Source: Paenibacillus lutrae
Lineage (GTDB): Bacteria; Bacillota; Bacilli; Paenibacillales; NBRC-103111
Assembly (NCBI RefSeq): GCF_009757775.1
Contig: NZ_RHLK01000002.1
Span: 62,001 to 126,000 of the forward strand
DNA length: 64,000 nucleotides
Direction: 5' to 3'
Made by a program: the position numbers and the translations under genes. Positions 15,281 through 23,236 of this stretch are shown here, piece by piece. How positions within the stretch are numbered: position 1 is the first letter of the stretch; each line of letters opens with the position of its first letter. Below the pieces are notes generated by a model that worked only from the letters and a program-made list of their open reading frames with translations, ran no database searches and had not been told where the DNA came from.

Positions 15281-16021
15281 ATGAAGTTTAAGCTTTTCAA
15301 AGACCGCAAAGGAAAAGCGGATCAGCAGAAAAACAACCAGTTCGTTAAACTGGGCCGGGAGATTTTCGTGGCAGCCAGACAGGGCGGTCCGAACCCGGAC
15401 GCTAACTTCGCCCTCAAGACGGCAATCGCCAATGCGCGGCAGGTTCAAATGCCTAACGACAATATCGAACGCGCCATTAAGAAGGCGGTAGGCGAACAGG
15501 ACGGCGATGATTTTGAACAGATCATCTATGAAGGGTACGGTCCCGGCGGCGTAGCGATTATGGTTAAATCCTTGACGGATAACCGCAACCGGACTGCGGC
15601 GGATGTTCGTTCTATTTTTAACAAACGCGGTGGGAATATGGGTGAATCCGGCTGTGTATCCTATATGTTCGATGAGAAGGGCGTACTCACGATTGAGCGC
15701 GGCGAAGATCCGATTGATGAGGACGAGCTGATGATGCAGGCTGTTGAAGCGGGTGCGGAAGACTTTGTCGCCTATGAGGATCACGTGGAGATTCTGACTC
15801 ATCCGCATGAGCTTGAGCAGGTAAAGAATGCGCTTGAGGACCAGGGAATCGAGTTCACGGCAGCATCCGTATCGTGGCTTCCGCAGAACACCATCGCAGT
15901 TGAGGGTGAGAATGCCCAGAAGCTGATGAAAATGATGGAGTCCTTCCAGGACAACGATGATGTCCAAGATGTATATGCGAACTTTGAGATCAGTGATGAA
16001 GAGGTGGAGAAGATCGGGTAA
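15281..16021 (+). CDS. YebC/PmpR-family protein (YeeN-like)
   Basis: The protein is 246 residues, the normal length. It starts MKFKLFKDRKGKADQQKNNQ and shows the family blocks GREIFVAARQGGPNPDANFA, NARQVQMPNDNIERAIKKA and GYGPGGVAI. It is closer to Bacillus YeeN than to the second paralogue YrbC, because it lacks the early GHSKWKNI motif. Long described as a DNA-binding regulator, the family is now mainly linked to relieving ribosome stalling at proline-rich stretches; which role applies here is not visible. TTAGGAG lies about 10 nt before the ATG at 15281. The upstream 54 nt that remain in frame are not needed. Confidence 0.93.
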   Translation: MKFKLFKDRKGKADQQKNNQFVKLGREIFVAARQGGPNPDANFALKTAIANARQVQMPNDNIERAIKKAVGEQDGDDFEQIIYEGYGPGGVAIMVKSLTDNRNRTAADVRSIFNKRGGNMGESGCVSYMFDEKGVLTIERGEDPIDEDELMMQAVEAGAEDFVAYEDHVEILTHPHELEQVKNALEDQGIEFTAASVSWLPQNTIAVEGENAQKLMKMMESFQDNDDVQDVYANFEISDEEVEKIG

Positions 16022-16045
16022 GATTTCTTCGTCTATCCATAATAG

Positions 16046-16080
16046 AGAGCAAGCCGGAGAGTGCCGGCTTGCTCTTTTTT
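16046..16080. terminator. Bidirectional terminator
   Basis: A perfect 12-bp stem (16046-16057 with 16064-16075), a 6-nt loop and a T run, between convergent genes. Confidence 0.92.
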
Positions 16081-16109
16081 AATAAGCTACAGGGCTGCCA
16101 GGTATCCGT

Positions 16110-16634
16110 TCACACAGGGGGTTCCTGCTCCAGATCGACAAATTCGCCGGGGTTAAGGCGGATATAGCGCTCAACCTGATCGACCGCCGCCGAGATTCTG
16201 TCACGATACCGGGCATGAACAGGTGTCACGGAAGCGAGCAGATCGGGATGGCGGTCGAGATGATCTTTGGCCAGGCTGAACATCTCCAGGCTTACAGGAT
16301 GAGCCGTTTCAATGAGAAGATTCTCCATCTCCAGAAGAACGGAGTGCAGCACGTCCTCGCCGAAAAACCTCAAACTCCACTTGATTCCCTGCCATTCGGT
16401 CCCTTTTGCATAAAAATAAGCGGACCACCAATAAAAATCGGACAACGATTTAGCGGCATGATTCGTATGAACGTAAAACATGAATAAGGCCTGCTGCCCC
16501 TTGGACAGCTTGGCGTACGTTCCGGTAAAATCTTGTCCGGCCGCGCGCTCCTTCTTATACGTCTCAATCAGCGGTTTAAAGCAGGCTTGACTGAGCTCAC
16601 CGGCGTGTAAAGAATGAAATATAGAAGATTTCAT
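16110..16634 (-). CDS. Conserved protein of unknown function (helical, about 175 residues)
   Basis: I do not recognise this protein. It is mostly helical and soluble, with a Trp/Tyr-rich middle (SDFYWWSAYFYAKGTEWQGIK) followed by GEDVLHSVLLEMENLL and an acidic, proline-containing end. The start is unclear. ATG 16634 (MKSSIFHS) has no ribosome site within 15 nt. AAGGAG sits 8 nt before an in-frame CTG at 16646, and a GTG at 16655 directly abuts it. The region is open and codon use resembles the neighbours, so the gene is probably real. It is transcribed towards the YebC terminator. Confidence 0.65.
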   Translation of the reverse strand: MKSSIFHSLHAGELSQACFKPLIETYKKERAAGQDFTGTYAKLSKGQQALFMFYVHTNHAAKSLSDFYWWSAYFYAKGTEWQGIKWSLRFFGEDVLHSVLLEMENLLIETAHPVSLEMFSLAKDHLDRHPDLLASVTPVHARYRDRISAAVDQVERYIRLNPGEFVDLEQEPPV

Positions 16635-16704
16635 TTGAACCAGCAGTATAATCACTCCTTCACGGAATAGTATACTGCATATGAGTTCGTGAAGTAATTA
16701 TTTC

Positions 16705-17346
16705 CTAATTATGGGAAGCTGTTGTTCCGATTCCGTTCCACAGCATGTCGATGATTTTAACGGCCGCTTGAGTTTTGTCGGGGTAGGTGAAAGAGCCGTC
16801 AGGCTGCTTACTGTGGCCGACCATCAGCAGAGCCATATAGGAACGTGCGGCCAGCCATGAATCTGTGCAGCAGATTTCTCCTTGACGGGCGGCCTCCTCG
16901 AATGCGTCGGCCAGTGCTTCCAGCAGGCGATGTTCGGCTTTACGCATCTCTTCGTTCTGCTCGGGTGTTAATACCGCCTCAATTTTATTCATAAAGCCTT
17001 CGAATTCAAAGCTTGTCGTTGCCTTGAGATGATTGACGGTTACTTCAGTCAGCCGCTGGCGGAGCGGAAGAGGCTTCTGAAGGATGTTCAGGGTGGCTGT
17101 GCGTACGACATTCATAAGGCGGATCGTGGACTGTGTCAGCAGCACGGCTTTGGACGGATAATAGTAATAGATGGACGCTTTGGTCACGCCGCAAGCTTTG
17201 GCAATATCGTCCATCGACACGGCATCATAACCATGACGAATAAATTCATGCATGGCGACATAAAGGATACGGTCGGAGACAGGAGCTCCCTGCTCATTAG
17301 AACGCGGTCTTCCAGGTGGTCTGCGGGAGTTTGGATCCATTTGCAT
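16705..17346 (-). CDS. TetR/AcrR-family repressor, divergent from an MMPL exporter
   Basis: The 213-residue protein has a typical N-terminal TetR DNA-binding domain (about residues 22-70): AMHEFIRHGYDAVSMDDIAK, then ACGVTKASIYYYYPSK. The C-terminal ligand-binding helices are poorly conserved. The N-terminal RRPPGRPRSNEQ extension is common. It is encoded back to back with an MMPL transporter, so by the usual logic it represses that gene and itself, and is released by a drug or lipid ligand. GGAAGC lies a few nt before the ATG. The ligand is unknown. Confidence 0.9.
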   Translation of the reverse strand: MQMDPNSRRPPGRPRSNEQGAPVSDRILYVAMHEFIRHGYDAVSMDDIAKACGVTKASIYYYYPSKAVLLTQSTIRLMNVVRTATLNILQKPLPLRQRLTEVTVNHLKATTSFEFEGFMNKIEAVLTPEQNEEMRKAEHRLLEALADAFEEAARQGEICCTDSWLAARSYMALLMVGHSKQPDGSFTYPDKTQAAVKIIDMLWNGIGTTASHN

Positions 17347-17377
17347 TGCTTCCTTTCACACAGGTAATCTGATCCTC

Positions 17378-17407
17378 ATTATAAAATAGTATAGCATAGG
17401 CGAACAA
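17378..17407 (-). promoter_or_regulatory. Promoter of the TetR gene
   Basis: On the minus strand TTGTTC (17407-17402) and TATAAT (17383-17378) are separated by 18 bp. Confidence 0.6.
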
Positions 17408-17552
17408 TGGATCTGAAAAGATGCTCGCAATTTTGCCCGGCAAAACTGAGGGAGGCGATAGACAGAGCCGCCAGTATTGCTTGTTGAAACGGTGTAAACG
17501 AACCTGGAGATCAACAAGAAAAGGCGGAATTAAAGCATAAAGAAATTTAGGG
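17408..17552. other. Non-coding spacer between TetR and MMPL promoters
   Basis: I see no gene here. An 8-bp inverted repeat (CTTGTTGA at 17480-17487, TCAACAAG at 17511-17518) with a 23-bp spacer is the only structure, and it could be an operator or a weak hairpin. Confidence 0.4.
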
Positions 17553-17582
17553 TTGATTAATTAACTAACCAGTATATATAAT
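17553..17582 (+). promoter_or_regulatory. Promoter and possible TetR operator of the MMPL gene
   Basis: TTGATT (17553-17558) and TATAAT (17577-17582) have 18-bp spacing. The spacer contains ACTAACCAGT (17563-17572), an ACTnnnnAGT half-palindrome like many TetR operators. Repression through this site is an inference. Confidence 0.55.
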
Positions 17583-17661
17583 TATAGCAAAAGCCAGATA
17601 AGATGTCGTGATCAGATATCAGCCGGGCTTATACATTGAAGATTAAAGGAGCGCGTGTCGT

Positions 17662-19896
17662 ATGAAAAGTCCATCCTTTGTAGAAGGAATTGCATCCCGT
17701 GTCGCAGGGCCCAGAAGCAAGTGGGTCACGGTTGCGGCATGGATTCTTGTGACCGTCCTGCTCACGCTGGTGTTTCCCGGAGTAAACAGCCAGGAGAACA
17801 ATGCGGCAGACCAGCTGCCGCCCGATTCATTATCTGTAAAGGCAGCCCAGCTTCAAAAGGAACAGTTCCCGGGCAGCGGAGGTAATCCTGCGCTTGTTGT
17901 ATTCTACCGGCAGGCGGGTCTAACCGATAGCGATTTGTCTGCTCTGCAGAAAATCGCCGGTCAGTTGACAGATCAGCCGCTGCCGGAGCAAACGGCAGTG
18001 CCTCCCTATCACAAAATGCCTCCGCAAGCTTTGAAGCAGTCGGTCAGCGAAGACGGGACTTCTATCGTTCTTCCCATTACATTCGATGCTGGAGCAGACT
18101 CCGATAAGCTGAAGGAAAGTACGCAGAAGCTGAGCGAACTATCCGCATCTGTGATCGGCAGCGATCCCTTTGCGGTTAAGGAACTGAATTCGGATGGGCT
18201 GATAGCCCGCGTAACCGGACCGGTCGGTATAGGCATTGATGCCAGCGGCCTGTTCAAAGGCGCCGACTTCTCGCTGCTTATGGCGACGGTTGTACTGGTC
18301 CTGGTGCTGCTGATTCTACTGTATCGTTCCCCGGTTATGGCTATCGTACCGCTTATCGGTGTCGGATTCGCTTACGGAGTTATTTCTCCGATACTTGGCA
18401 AAATGGCCGAGCTCGGCTGGATTGTGGTGGATGCCCAGACGATCTCGATTATGACAGTGCTGCTATTCGGCGCCGGTACGGACTATTGTTTATTCTTTGC
18501 GGCACGCTACCGCACCGCCCTGCTTGAACAAAAAAGTAAGCATCAGGCGGTTAAAGAGGCGCTGCTGGGTTCAGGCGGAGCGATCGGAATGAGCGGACTG
18601 ACGGTCATTGTATCCATGCTGGCGCTGATATTTGCCCGGTACGGTTCCAATCACCGCTTTGCGATCCCGTTCAGCCTGGCGATTTTTATTATGGTACTGG
18701 CCAGCATAACACTTGTTCCTGCCATTCTGGGTATTCTTGGGCGCAAATCTTTCTATCCGTTCGCCCCCCTGACCCCTGAAATGAGAGTGGAGAAGGAAGC
18801 CAAACGAGGTAAACCGGTTAAAGAACAGCATGCTGTAGGACGTATGAGCGAGCTGCTGGGCCGGCTGGTCATAACCAAGCCCAAAACGATTCTGGCAGCA
18901 AGCCTGATTCTGCTAATCGTGCTGGCTGGTTTCTCTACCCAGATCAAATACACGTACAACCTGCTTGCTTCTTTCCCGGAAACGATGCCTTCGCGTGAAG
19001 GGTTTAAACTGCTTTCGGATCATTATTCTCCCGGCTCGCTTGCACCTGTGAAAGTGATGGTGGATACGGAAGGCAAAGCCGTCGATGCCGCAGCTGCGCT
19101 TAAGCGGCTACCGTATGTAGAGTCGGTCTCGGACCCCGTGAAAGGAAAGACTTCACCGGATATCGTAGCTTATGAAGTGCTGCTGAAAGAAGATCCGTTC
19201 TCGAACGAATCCATTGGACATATCCCGGACATGTATACGGCTTCCGAAGCTGTTCTTAAAGAGGCGGGAGTTGCAGATCCGGGGTCACGTGTGTGGATTT
19301 CGGGACAAACCGCTGAACAGTACGATACGGAGCAGATAACGGGGCGGGACACGAAGGTCGTTATTCCGATCGTGATCAGCATTATCGCTCTGCTGCTGCT
19401 GGTTTATCTTCGCTCCATTGTAGCTACGATCTATTTGATGGCCACCGTTCTGTTGTCTTACTTCTCGGCACTCGGTGCAGGCTGGCTGATCTTGAATCTG
19501 TTCTTCGGGACGGATGCTATCCAAGGCTTGATTCCGCTGTATGCGTTCGTCTTCCTGGTGGCACTCGGAGAAGATTATAATATTTTCATGGTTTCGGGCA
19601 TCTGGAAGGCAAGCAAGAAGCATCCGCTTAAAGAAGCCATTCGGATCGGCGTTAGTACGACGAGCAGTGTCATTACTTCCGCCGGACTTATTCTGGCAGG
19701 AACGTTCGCTGTGTTATCTGTACTGCCGATCCAAGTACTCGTACAATTCGGTGTTATTTGCGCAGTCGGAGTTCTGCTCGACACCTTTATCGTGCGGCCT
19801 TTCCTCGTGCCGACGATCACGCTCTTGCTGGGTAAAGCGGCCTTTTGGCCTGCGAAGCCCGAAGGGCCTGCCGCTGCTGCGGAAAAGGGACGCTGA
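17662..19896 (+). CDS. MMPL/RND-family exporter (YdfJ/YdgH-like)
   Basis: The 744-residue protein has the MMPL layout: TM1, an extracytoplasmic domain (about 55-195), TMs 2-6 (about 205-365), a cytoplasmic loop (KEAKRGKPVKEQH), TM7, a second extracytoplasmic domain (about 435-560), and TMs 8-12. Proton-relay Asp residues are visible in LLFGAGTDYCLFFAARY (TM4) and FLVALGEDYNIFMVSG (TM10). Relatives export lipids, antibiotics or cell-wall precursors by proton antiport. Control by the divergent TetR protein suggests drug or membrane-stress induction. AAAGGAG lies about 10 nt before the ATG. Confidence 0.92.
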   Translation: MKSPSFVEGIASRVAGPRSKWVTVAAWILVTVLLTLVFPGVNSQENNAADQLPPDSLSVKAAQLQKEQFPGSGGNPALVVFYRQAGLTDSDLSALQKIAGQLTDQPLPEQTAVPPYHKMPPQALKQSVSEDGTSIVLPITFDAGADSDKLKESTQKLSELSASVIGSDPFAVKELNSDGLIARVTGPVGIGIDASGLFKGADFSLLMATVVLVLVLLILLYRSPVMAIVPLIGVGFAYGVISPILGKMAELGWIVVDAQTISIMTVLLFGAGTDYCLFFAARYRTALLEQKSKHQAVKEALLGSGGAIGMSGLTVIVSMLALIFARYGSNHRFAIPFSLAIFIMVLASITLVPAILGILGRKSFYPFAPLTPEMRVEKEAKRGKPVKEQHAVGRMSELLGRLVITKPKTILAASLILLIVLAGFSTQIKYTYNLLASFPETMPSREGFKLLSDHYSPGSLAPVKVMVDTEGKAVDAAAALKRLPYVESVSDPVKGKTSPDIVAYEVLLKEDPFSNESIGHIPDMYTASEAVLKEAGVADPGSRVWISGQTAEQYDTEQITGRDTKVVIPIVISIIALLLLVYLRSIVATIYLMATVLLSYFSALGAGWLILNLFFGTDAIQGLIPLYAFVFLVALGEDYNIFMVSGIWKASKKHPLKEAIRIGVSTTSSVITSAGLILAGTFAVLSVLPIQVLVQFGVICAVGVLLDTFIVRPFLVPTITLLLGKAAFWPAKPEGPAAAAEKGR

Positions 19897-20387
19897 CGAC
19901 AAGAGCAATAGGGAAGGCAGCGGCATCGGCCGCTGGTAGTATCCCCTCACGGTAGGCAGTGAACAAAGACGCCATGTTTTCATGGGGTTTAAGGACATTG
20001 TCAGCCGGGAGGGGATTTTTTTTGCTCCCAAAAAAAGCTCGGAAGTTTACGAATTATGAGGCAGAGGCGAAAAGAGAGGCTGTGTGCTTTGGGGATTATC
20101 GGGACGGTGGACAATAAAGCGTTTCGGAAGGGATAGGGTAGGAGAAGAGAACAGATATTTGAAAGCGCGGGCTGATATCCAAAGAAGCTGCGCTGAGTCT
20201 GTTCAGTTCCTGCAACACAGAACGTTTCAGAAAAAAACCGGAGACCTGTCCCCGGAAGAGCATAGGGATAGGTTGCCGGTTACAAGCAGGAACTCTTCAT
20301 ACTATCTACTTGACGGGGGTATGACTACATCTGCCTTCCTTTTTTGTCCGAGCGGGTGAGGCTACCGCAAGCCGCTACCACGTGCCG
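19897..20387. other. 490-bp intergenic region after the MMPL gene
   Basis: No convincing gene. It holds a long-loop terminator-like element (19941-20024), then about 330 bp of plain sequence whose open frames are short and lack ribosome sites, and the start of a 13-bp tandem repeat (from 20361) that runs into the 3' end of the GNAT gene. Confidence 0.6.
19941..20024 (+). terminator. Long-loop terminator-like structure after the MMPL gene
   Basis: ATCCCCTC (19941-19948) pairs with GAGGGGAT (20009-20016), then eight or more T residues. A small CATG-TTTT-CATG hairpin lies inside the 60-nt loop. It probably ends the MMPL transcript. The large loop leaves room for another structure, but it matches no riboswitch class I know. 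Confidence 0.6.
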
Positions 20388-20425
20388 CTACCGTGAGGAG
20401 CTACCGCGAGCCGCTAGCTGGCCCC
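20361..20425. repeat. 13-bp tandem repeat at the 3' end of the GNAT gene
   Basis: Five units start at 20361, 20374, 20387, 20400 and 20413. The first four fit GCTACCGCRAGCC with 1-4 changes and the fifth is degenerate. Each unit contains CTA, a TAG stop on the minus strand, and because 13 is not a multiple of 3 every unit falls in a different frame. The GNAT stop codon (20388-20390) lies in unit 3. Confidence 0.75.
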
Positions 20426-21224
20426 AGGTGGCGCGCGTGTATGCGAGCCGCATACCCAGGCGCTCCATGTTGTTCTGGCTCGCCGAGCCGAAGTCCGCTT
20501 GAGCGGCCACGATACGGCACCCGGCTTTAGCCGCTTCATGCATCCGCGTCTGAAGCATGGCCGTCTGCAGGCCGCGGCCTCTGAATTCCGGCAGAGTAGC
20601 CGCGAGCGTACAAGAAGCGACTTCACCGTCGATATGCATGACACCTACACCTGCCGGCTGACCGTCGATGTAGCCCAGGAAGAAGCGCCAGCCGGGGCGA
20701 TCAAAGAGCACGATATTGTTGTCGATAAAGTGCTGCGTGCCGCCCGGGTCCATCCCTGTGCCTGCGCAGTGAAGAGCGCCGTAGAGCTCAAACTGCCCTC
20801 TCCCGGTAACGGGTTCAATACGAAGGTAGGGCGGGAGTACAGGTGCTGTAGGTTCTGGAAGACCATACAAGCACGAGTGGAACCCTTCCTGGAAGTATCC
20901 TCTCTCAGCCAGAGCGCGGGTTACCGCAGCATTCGTTTTCCCGGGAATTAGTTCGAAGGTGCAGATACGTCCGCGTTCCTTATAGAAAGCTAAAAGCGGG
21001 TCCAGCTCGTCCAGATCATCCGGTCCCAGCCCCTTTACTGTATTAAAAAGCGGCCAAGGCATCTGCCGGACATAGTAGGCCGTAGCTCCGCCGAATCGGG
21101 CGATCTCCGCTCCCATGGGGTTGCCTGCGCGTTCACGGATTCCTTGAATTCTGGAGGTGACAAAGCGGATTTCTGCCAGTTCCAGGCGCTCCGCTAAGGA
21201 GTGGGTGACTAACGGGAATTTCAT
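20388..21224 (-). CDS. GNAT-family N-acetyltransferase
   Basis: The 278-residue protein has the acetyl-CoA pyrophosphate-binding motif in ATLPEFRGRGLQTAMLQTRM (about residues 218-237), after the strand VGVMHIDGEVASCTLA and before the helix-turn SASQNNMERLGM. The N-terminal half is longer than a minimal GNAT domain and may be a degenerate second lobe that binds the acceptor. Substrate unknown. GAGGA precedes the ATG by about 7 nt. The C-terminal RGSSSR tail is encoded by tandem-repeat DNA, so the natural end of the protein may have shifted. It is downstream of the nitroreductase gene with no clear terminator between. Confidence 0.85.
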   Translation of the reverse strand: MKFPLVTHSLAERLELAEIRFVTSRIQGIRERAGNPMGAEIARFGGATAYYVRQMPWPLFNTVKGLGPDDLDELDPLLAFYKERGRICTFELIPGKTNAAVTRALAERGYFQEGFHSCLYGLPEPTAPVLPPYLRIEPVTGRGQFELYGALHCAGTGMDPGGTQHFIDNNIVLFDRPGWRFFLGYIDGQPAGVGVMHIDGEVASCTLAATLPEFRGRGLQTAMLQTRMHEAAKAGCRIVAAQADFGSASQNNMERLGMRLAYTRATWGQLAARGSSSR

Positions 21225-21332
21225 CTCGCATCCTCATTTCTTCTGCCTGCTGATGGATTGATTTCTTGTTCCAAAATAAAGCCTCCCGGTTTCCGCGTTG
21301 GAATAGGGGAGGCAGCTATGGATTGAATTTGG

Positions 21333-21977
21333 CTATACGATATCCAATATTTCATCGATTTCTTTACGGGATAATTTGCCGGGACGTTCCTTAGGATGCC
21401 CCAGGGCAATCACCATGTTGATTTGCGCCTCGTCCGGAATCGGCAAAAGCTCACGGAGGCGATGCTGGGCAAGCAGAACGGGCCCTGTCATGGGACAAGT
21501 CGCAAGGCCGCGCGCATGAGCGGCAAGCATCAGGTTCTGGGAAGCGAGGCAGGAGCTTTTGATCCCTTCTTCCGCCCAGACAGCCTCCTCCACAAACCCG
21601 ATCGGATCGAATATCCGTTCACGGAACTTGGATTCATACGGCGTGGCTAAGCAAACGATGACAACTGGAGCGTCGGAGAAGGCGGTGGCGTAAGGACCGA
21701 AGGACTTGACGAGGAGCTTGCCTTCACGTGCGAGTCCGCGCTCTTCGGCGGCCGCAGCACGTTTATGGAGCTCGTCCCATGTGGCCTCTTCAATAGCTTT
21801 AATGGTATCCCGGTTCATAACAGCGATAAATTTCCAGGTCTGTGAATTCGTATCGCTTGGAGCAAAGCGTGCACAGTCGATTAATTCTCTGACATCCTCT
21901 ACGGAAACCTCTTCGTCTGTAAACTTGCGTATACTGCGTCTTCCAAGCATAACGGTTTTAAAATCCTCATAATTCAT
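21333..21977 (-). CDS. Nitroreductase-family FMN oxidoreductase
   Basis: This 214-residue enzyme opens with MLGRRSIRKFTDEEV, the FMN-phosphate-binding signature of the nitroreductase fold. It continues with CARFAPSDTNSQTWKFIAV (FMN-isoalloxazine pocket) and ends with MVIALGHPKERPGKLSRKE, also typical. Such enzymes reduce nitroaromatics, quinones or flavins with NAD(P)H. Its promoter region carries a CTAG-repeat motif also found at the efflux operon promoter at about 26.67 kb, which hints at a shared xenobiotic response. Confidence 0.9.
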   Translation of the reverse strand: MNYEDFKTVMLGRRSIRKFTDEEVSVEDVRELIDCARFAPSDTNSQTWKFIAVMNRDTIKAIEEATWDELHKRAAAAEERGLAREGKLLVKSFGPYATAFSDAPVVIVCLATPYESKFRERIFDPIGFVEEAVWAEEGIKSSCLASQNLMLAAHARGLATCPMTGPVLLAQHRLRELLPIPDEAQINMVIALGHPKERPGKLSRKEIDEILDIV

Positions 21978-22030
21978 CGGGTTCAGTCCCTACTTTCCAC
22001 TTGAATGAGTCCGGTTTGTAAGAATTAAGA

Positions 22031-22044
22031 CTAGGTGCTAGTAT
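22031..22044 (-). promoter_or_regulatory. CTAG-repeat operator-like motif before the nitroreductase
   Basis: The plus strand reads CTAGGTGCTAGTAT. On the minus strand this is ATACTAGCACCTAG, positioned like a -10 to +10 region 54-67 bp upstream of the nitroreductase start. An almost identical motif lies at 26670-26682. Confidence 0.45.
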
Positions 22045-22124
22045 CTTCTCACAATTATAGATGAATTCAGGCGGTTTGCAAAGAGACAGATCTGTTTGTG
22101 CAGAATACATTAATCCGATTTAGC

Positions 22125-23219
22125 CTATTGGAGTACCACGGTATCTCCTTCGTTCAGTCCGCTTAATATTTCTGTTTTCTCGGCCGTTTCCATTCCGATC
22201 GTGATATCTCTGCGTTCTACTCCGCTGCCCGTATCGAGCATGACGAAATGCTTTTCTTTATCCCGCTGTACGGCGATGGTCGGAACCACGAGCGCTTGTG
22301 CTTTACGGGAAGTCTCAATGGTTCCGGTCAGGCTGAGACCTGCGATCAGTTTTTCATTCGCTTCAAGAGACACGACGACTTCAAACTGTGCGGACGAGAC
22401 CGGGTTGGCATCGCTGCTTGTTTTGGCGAATTTGGATACTTGCTTGACGGTGCCTTTAAGAGTTACTCCAGGCAGGGCATCTATTTTGACGGTGACCGGC
22501 ATTCCGGCTTTAATTTGAAAAACATCAAATTCTCCGACGTAGCAGAGAAGCTCAAGCTTGGACAAATCAACAATTTTACCGATCCGGTCATTTGCCTGCA
22601 GAGCTTGCGGGACTTTGGATGAATCTTCGAACAGGAAAATTCCAGCTTCGGGAGCACGGAAGTTCGCTTTTGCCAGCATTTTCTGCTTTTCGTTTAATTG
22701 ATTCTGAGCGGTTTCACGGTTCATTGTGTTCAATTGAGCCTGAATTTTGGCGCTTTCCGCATCCGCAAAGCGTTTCTTGGCTTCATACTCGGTCATCCCG
22801 GCCGGATCTGAGCCTGCAGGAGCTGATCCCGCATTTTCCTGGAATTTGGCAAGCTGGGCCTCCAGATCTTGTTTCTTGAGATTGGCCTGCATTTGGGCGA
22901 TTTCATTGTCAATCGAAGAGCTGTCCAGGACGAATAAAGAATCGCCTTTTTTAACTTGGGTGCCCTCGCTGACATTCCATTTGACGATATCCCCACTGAA
23001 AGGGGCATGCACCCACGTTTCTTTCTCATAAGAGGATTTCCCTTTCACTTCGATGGATCCGATCAATTCTTCACTCACTGCCTTGAAAGAAAGATTTCCC
23101 ATGTCTCCGGCTACATCTCCAGGTGAAGGTCCTGTTTTGGGGTTGCTCTGTATGTAGAGGAATACGCTAATCCCGATTACGACGACAGCCGCAACCAGAG
23201 CCCATATTTTTTTCTTCAT
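22125..23219 (-). CDS. HlyD/MacA-like adaptor subunit of an ABC exporter
   Basis: The 364-residue protein has an N-terminal membrane anchor (KKKIWALVAAVVVIGISVFL), a biotinyl-lipoyl half (HAPFSGDIVKWNVSEGTQVKKGD), a coiled-coil hairpin (about 110-215, rich in Ala, Gln, Glu, Lys), the returning lipoyl half and a beta-barrel. The C-terminal membrane-proximal region ends ILSGLNEGDTVVLQ. In Gram-positives such adaptors partner MacB-like ABC exporters. It is the last gene of the operon, starting 17 bp after the permease stop. I chose ATG 23219; a GTG at 23234 overlaps the AGGAG ribosome site. Confidence 0.9.
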   Translation of the reverse strand: MKKKIWALVAAVVVIGISVFLYIQSNPKTGPSPGDVAGDMGNLSFKAVSEELIGSIEVKGKSSYEKETWVHAPFSGDIVKWNVSEGTQVKKGDSLFVLDSSSIDNEIAQMQANLKKQDLEAQLAKFQENAGSAPAGSDPAGMTEYEAKKRFADAESAKIQAQLNTMNRETAQNQLNEKQKMLAKANFRAPEAGIFLFEDSSKVPQALQANDRIGKIVDLSKLELLCYVGEFDVFQIKAGMPVTVKIDALPGVTLKGTVKQVSKFAKTSSDANPVSSAQFEVVVSLEANEKLIAGLSLTGTIETSRKAQALVVPTIAVQRDKEKHFVMLDTGSGVERRDITIGMETAEKTEILSGLNEGDTVVLQ

Positions 23220-23236
23220 CGTGACGATTTTCACTC

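Noticed and set aside
20084-20359. 91-codon frame after the MMPL gene
   Set aside because: No ribosome site, unusual composition and no recognisable motif.
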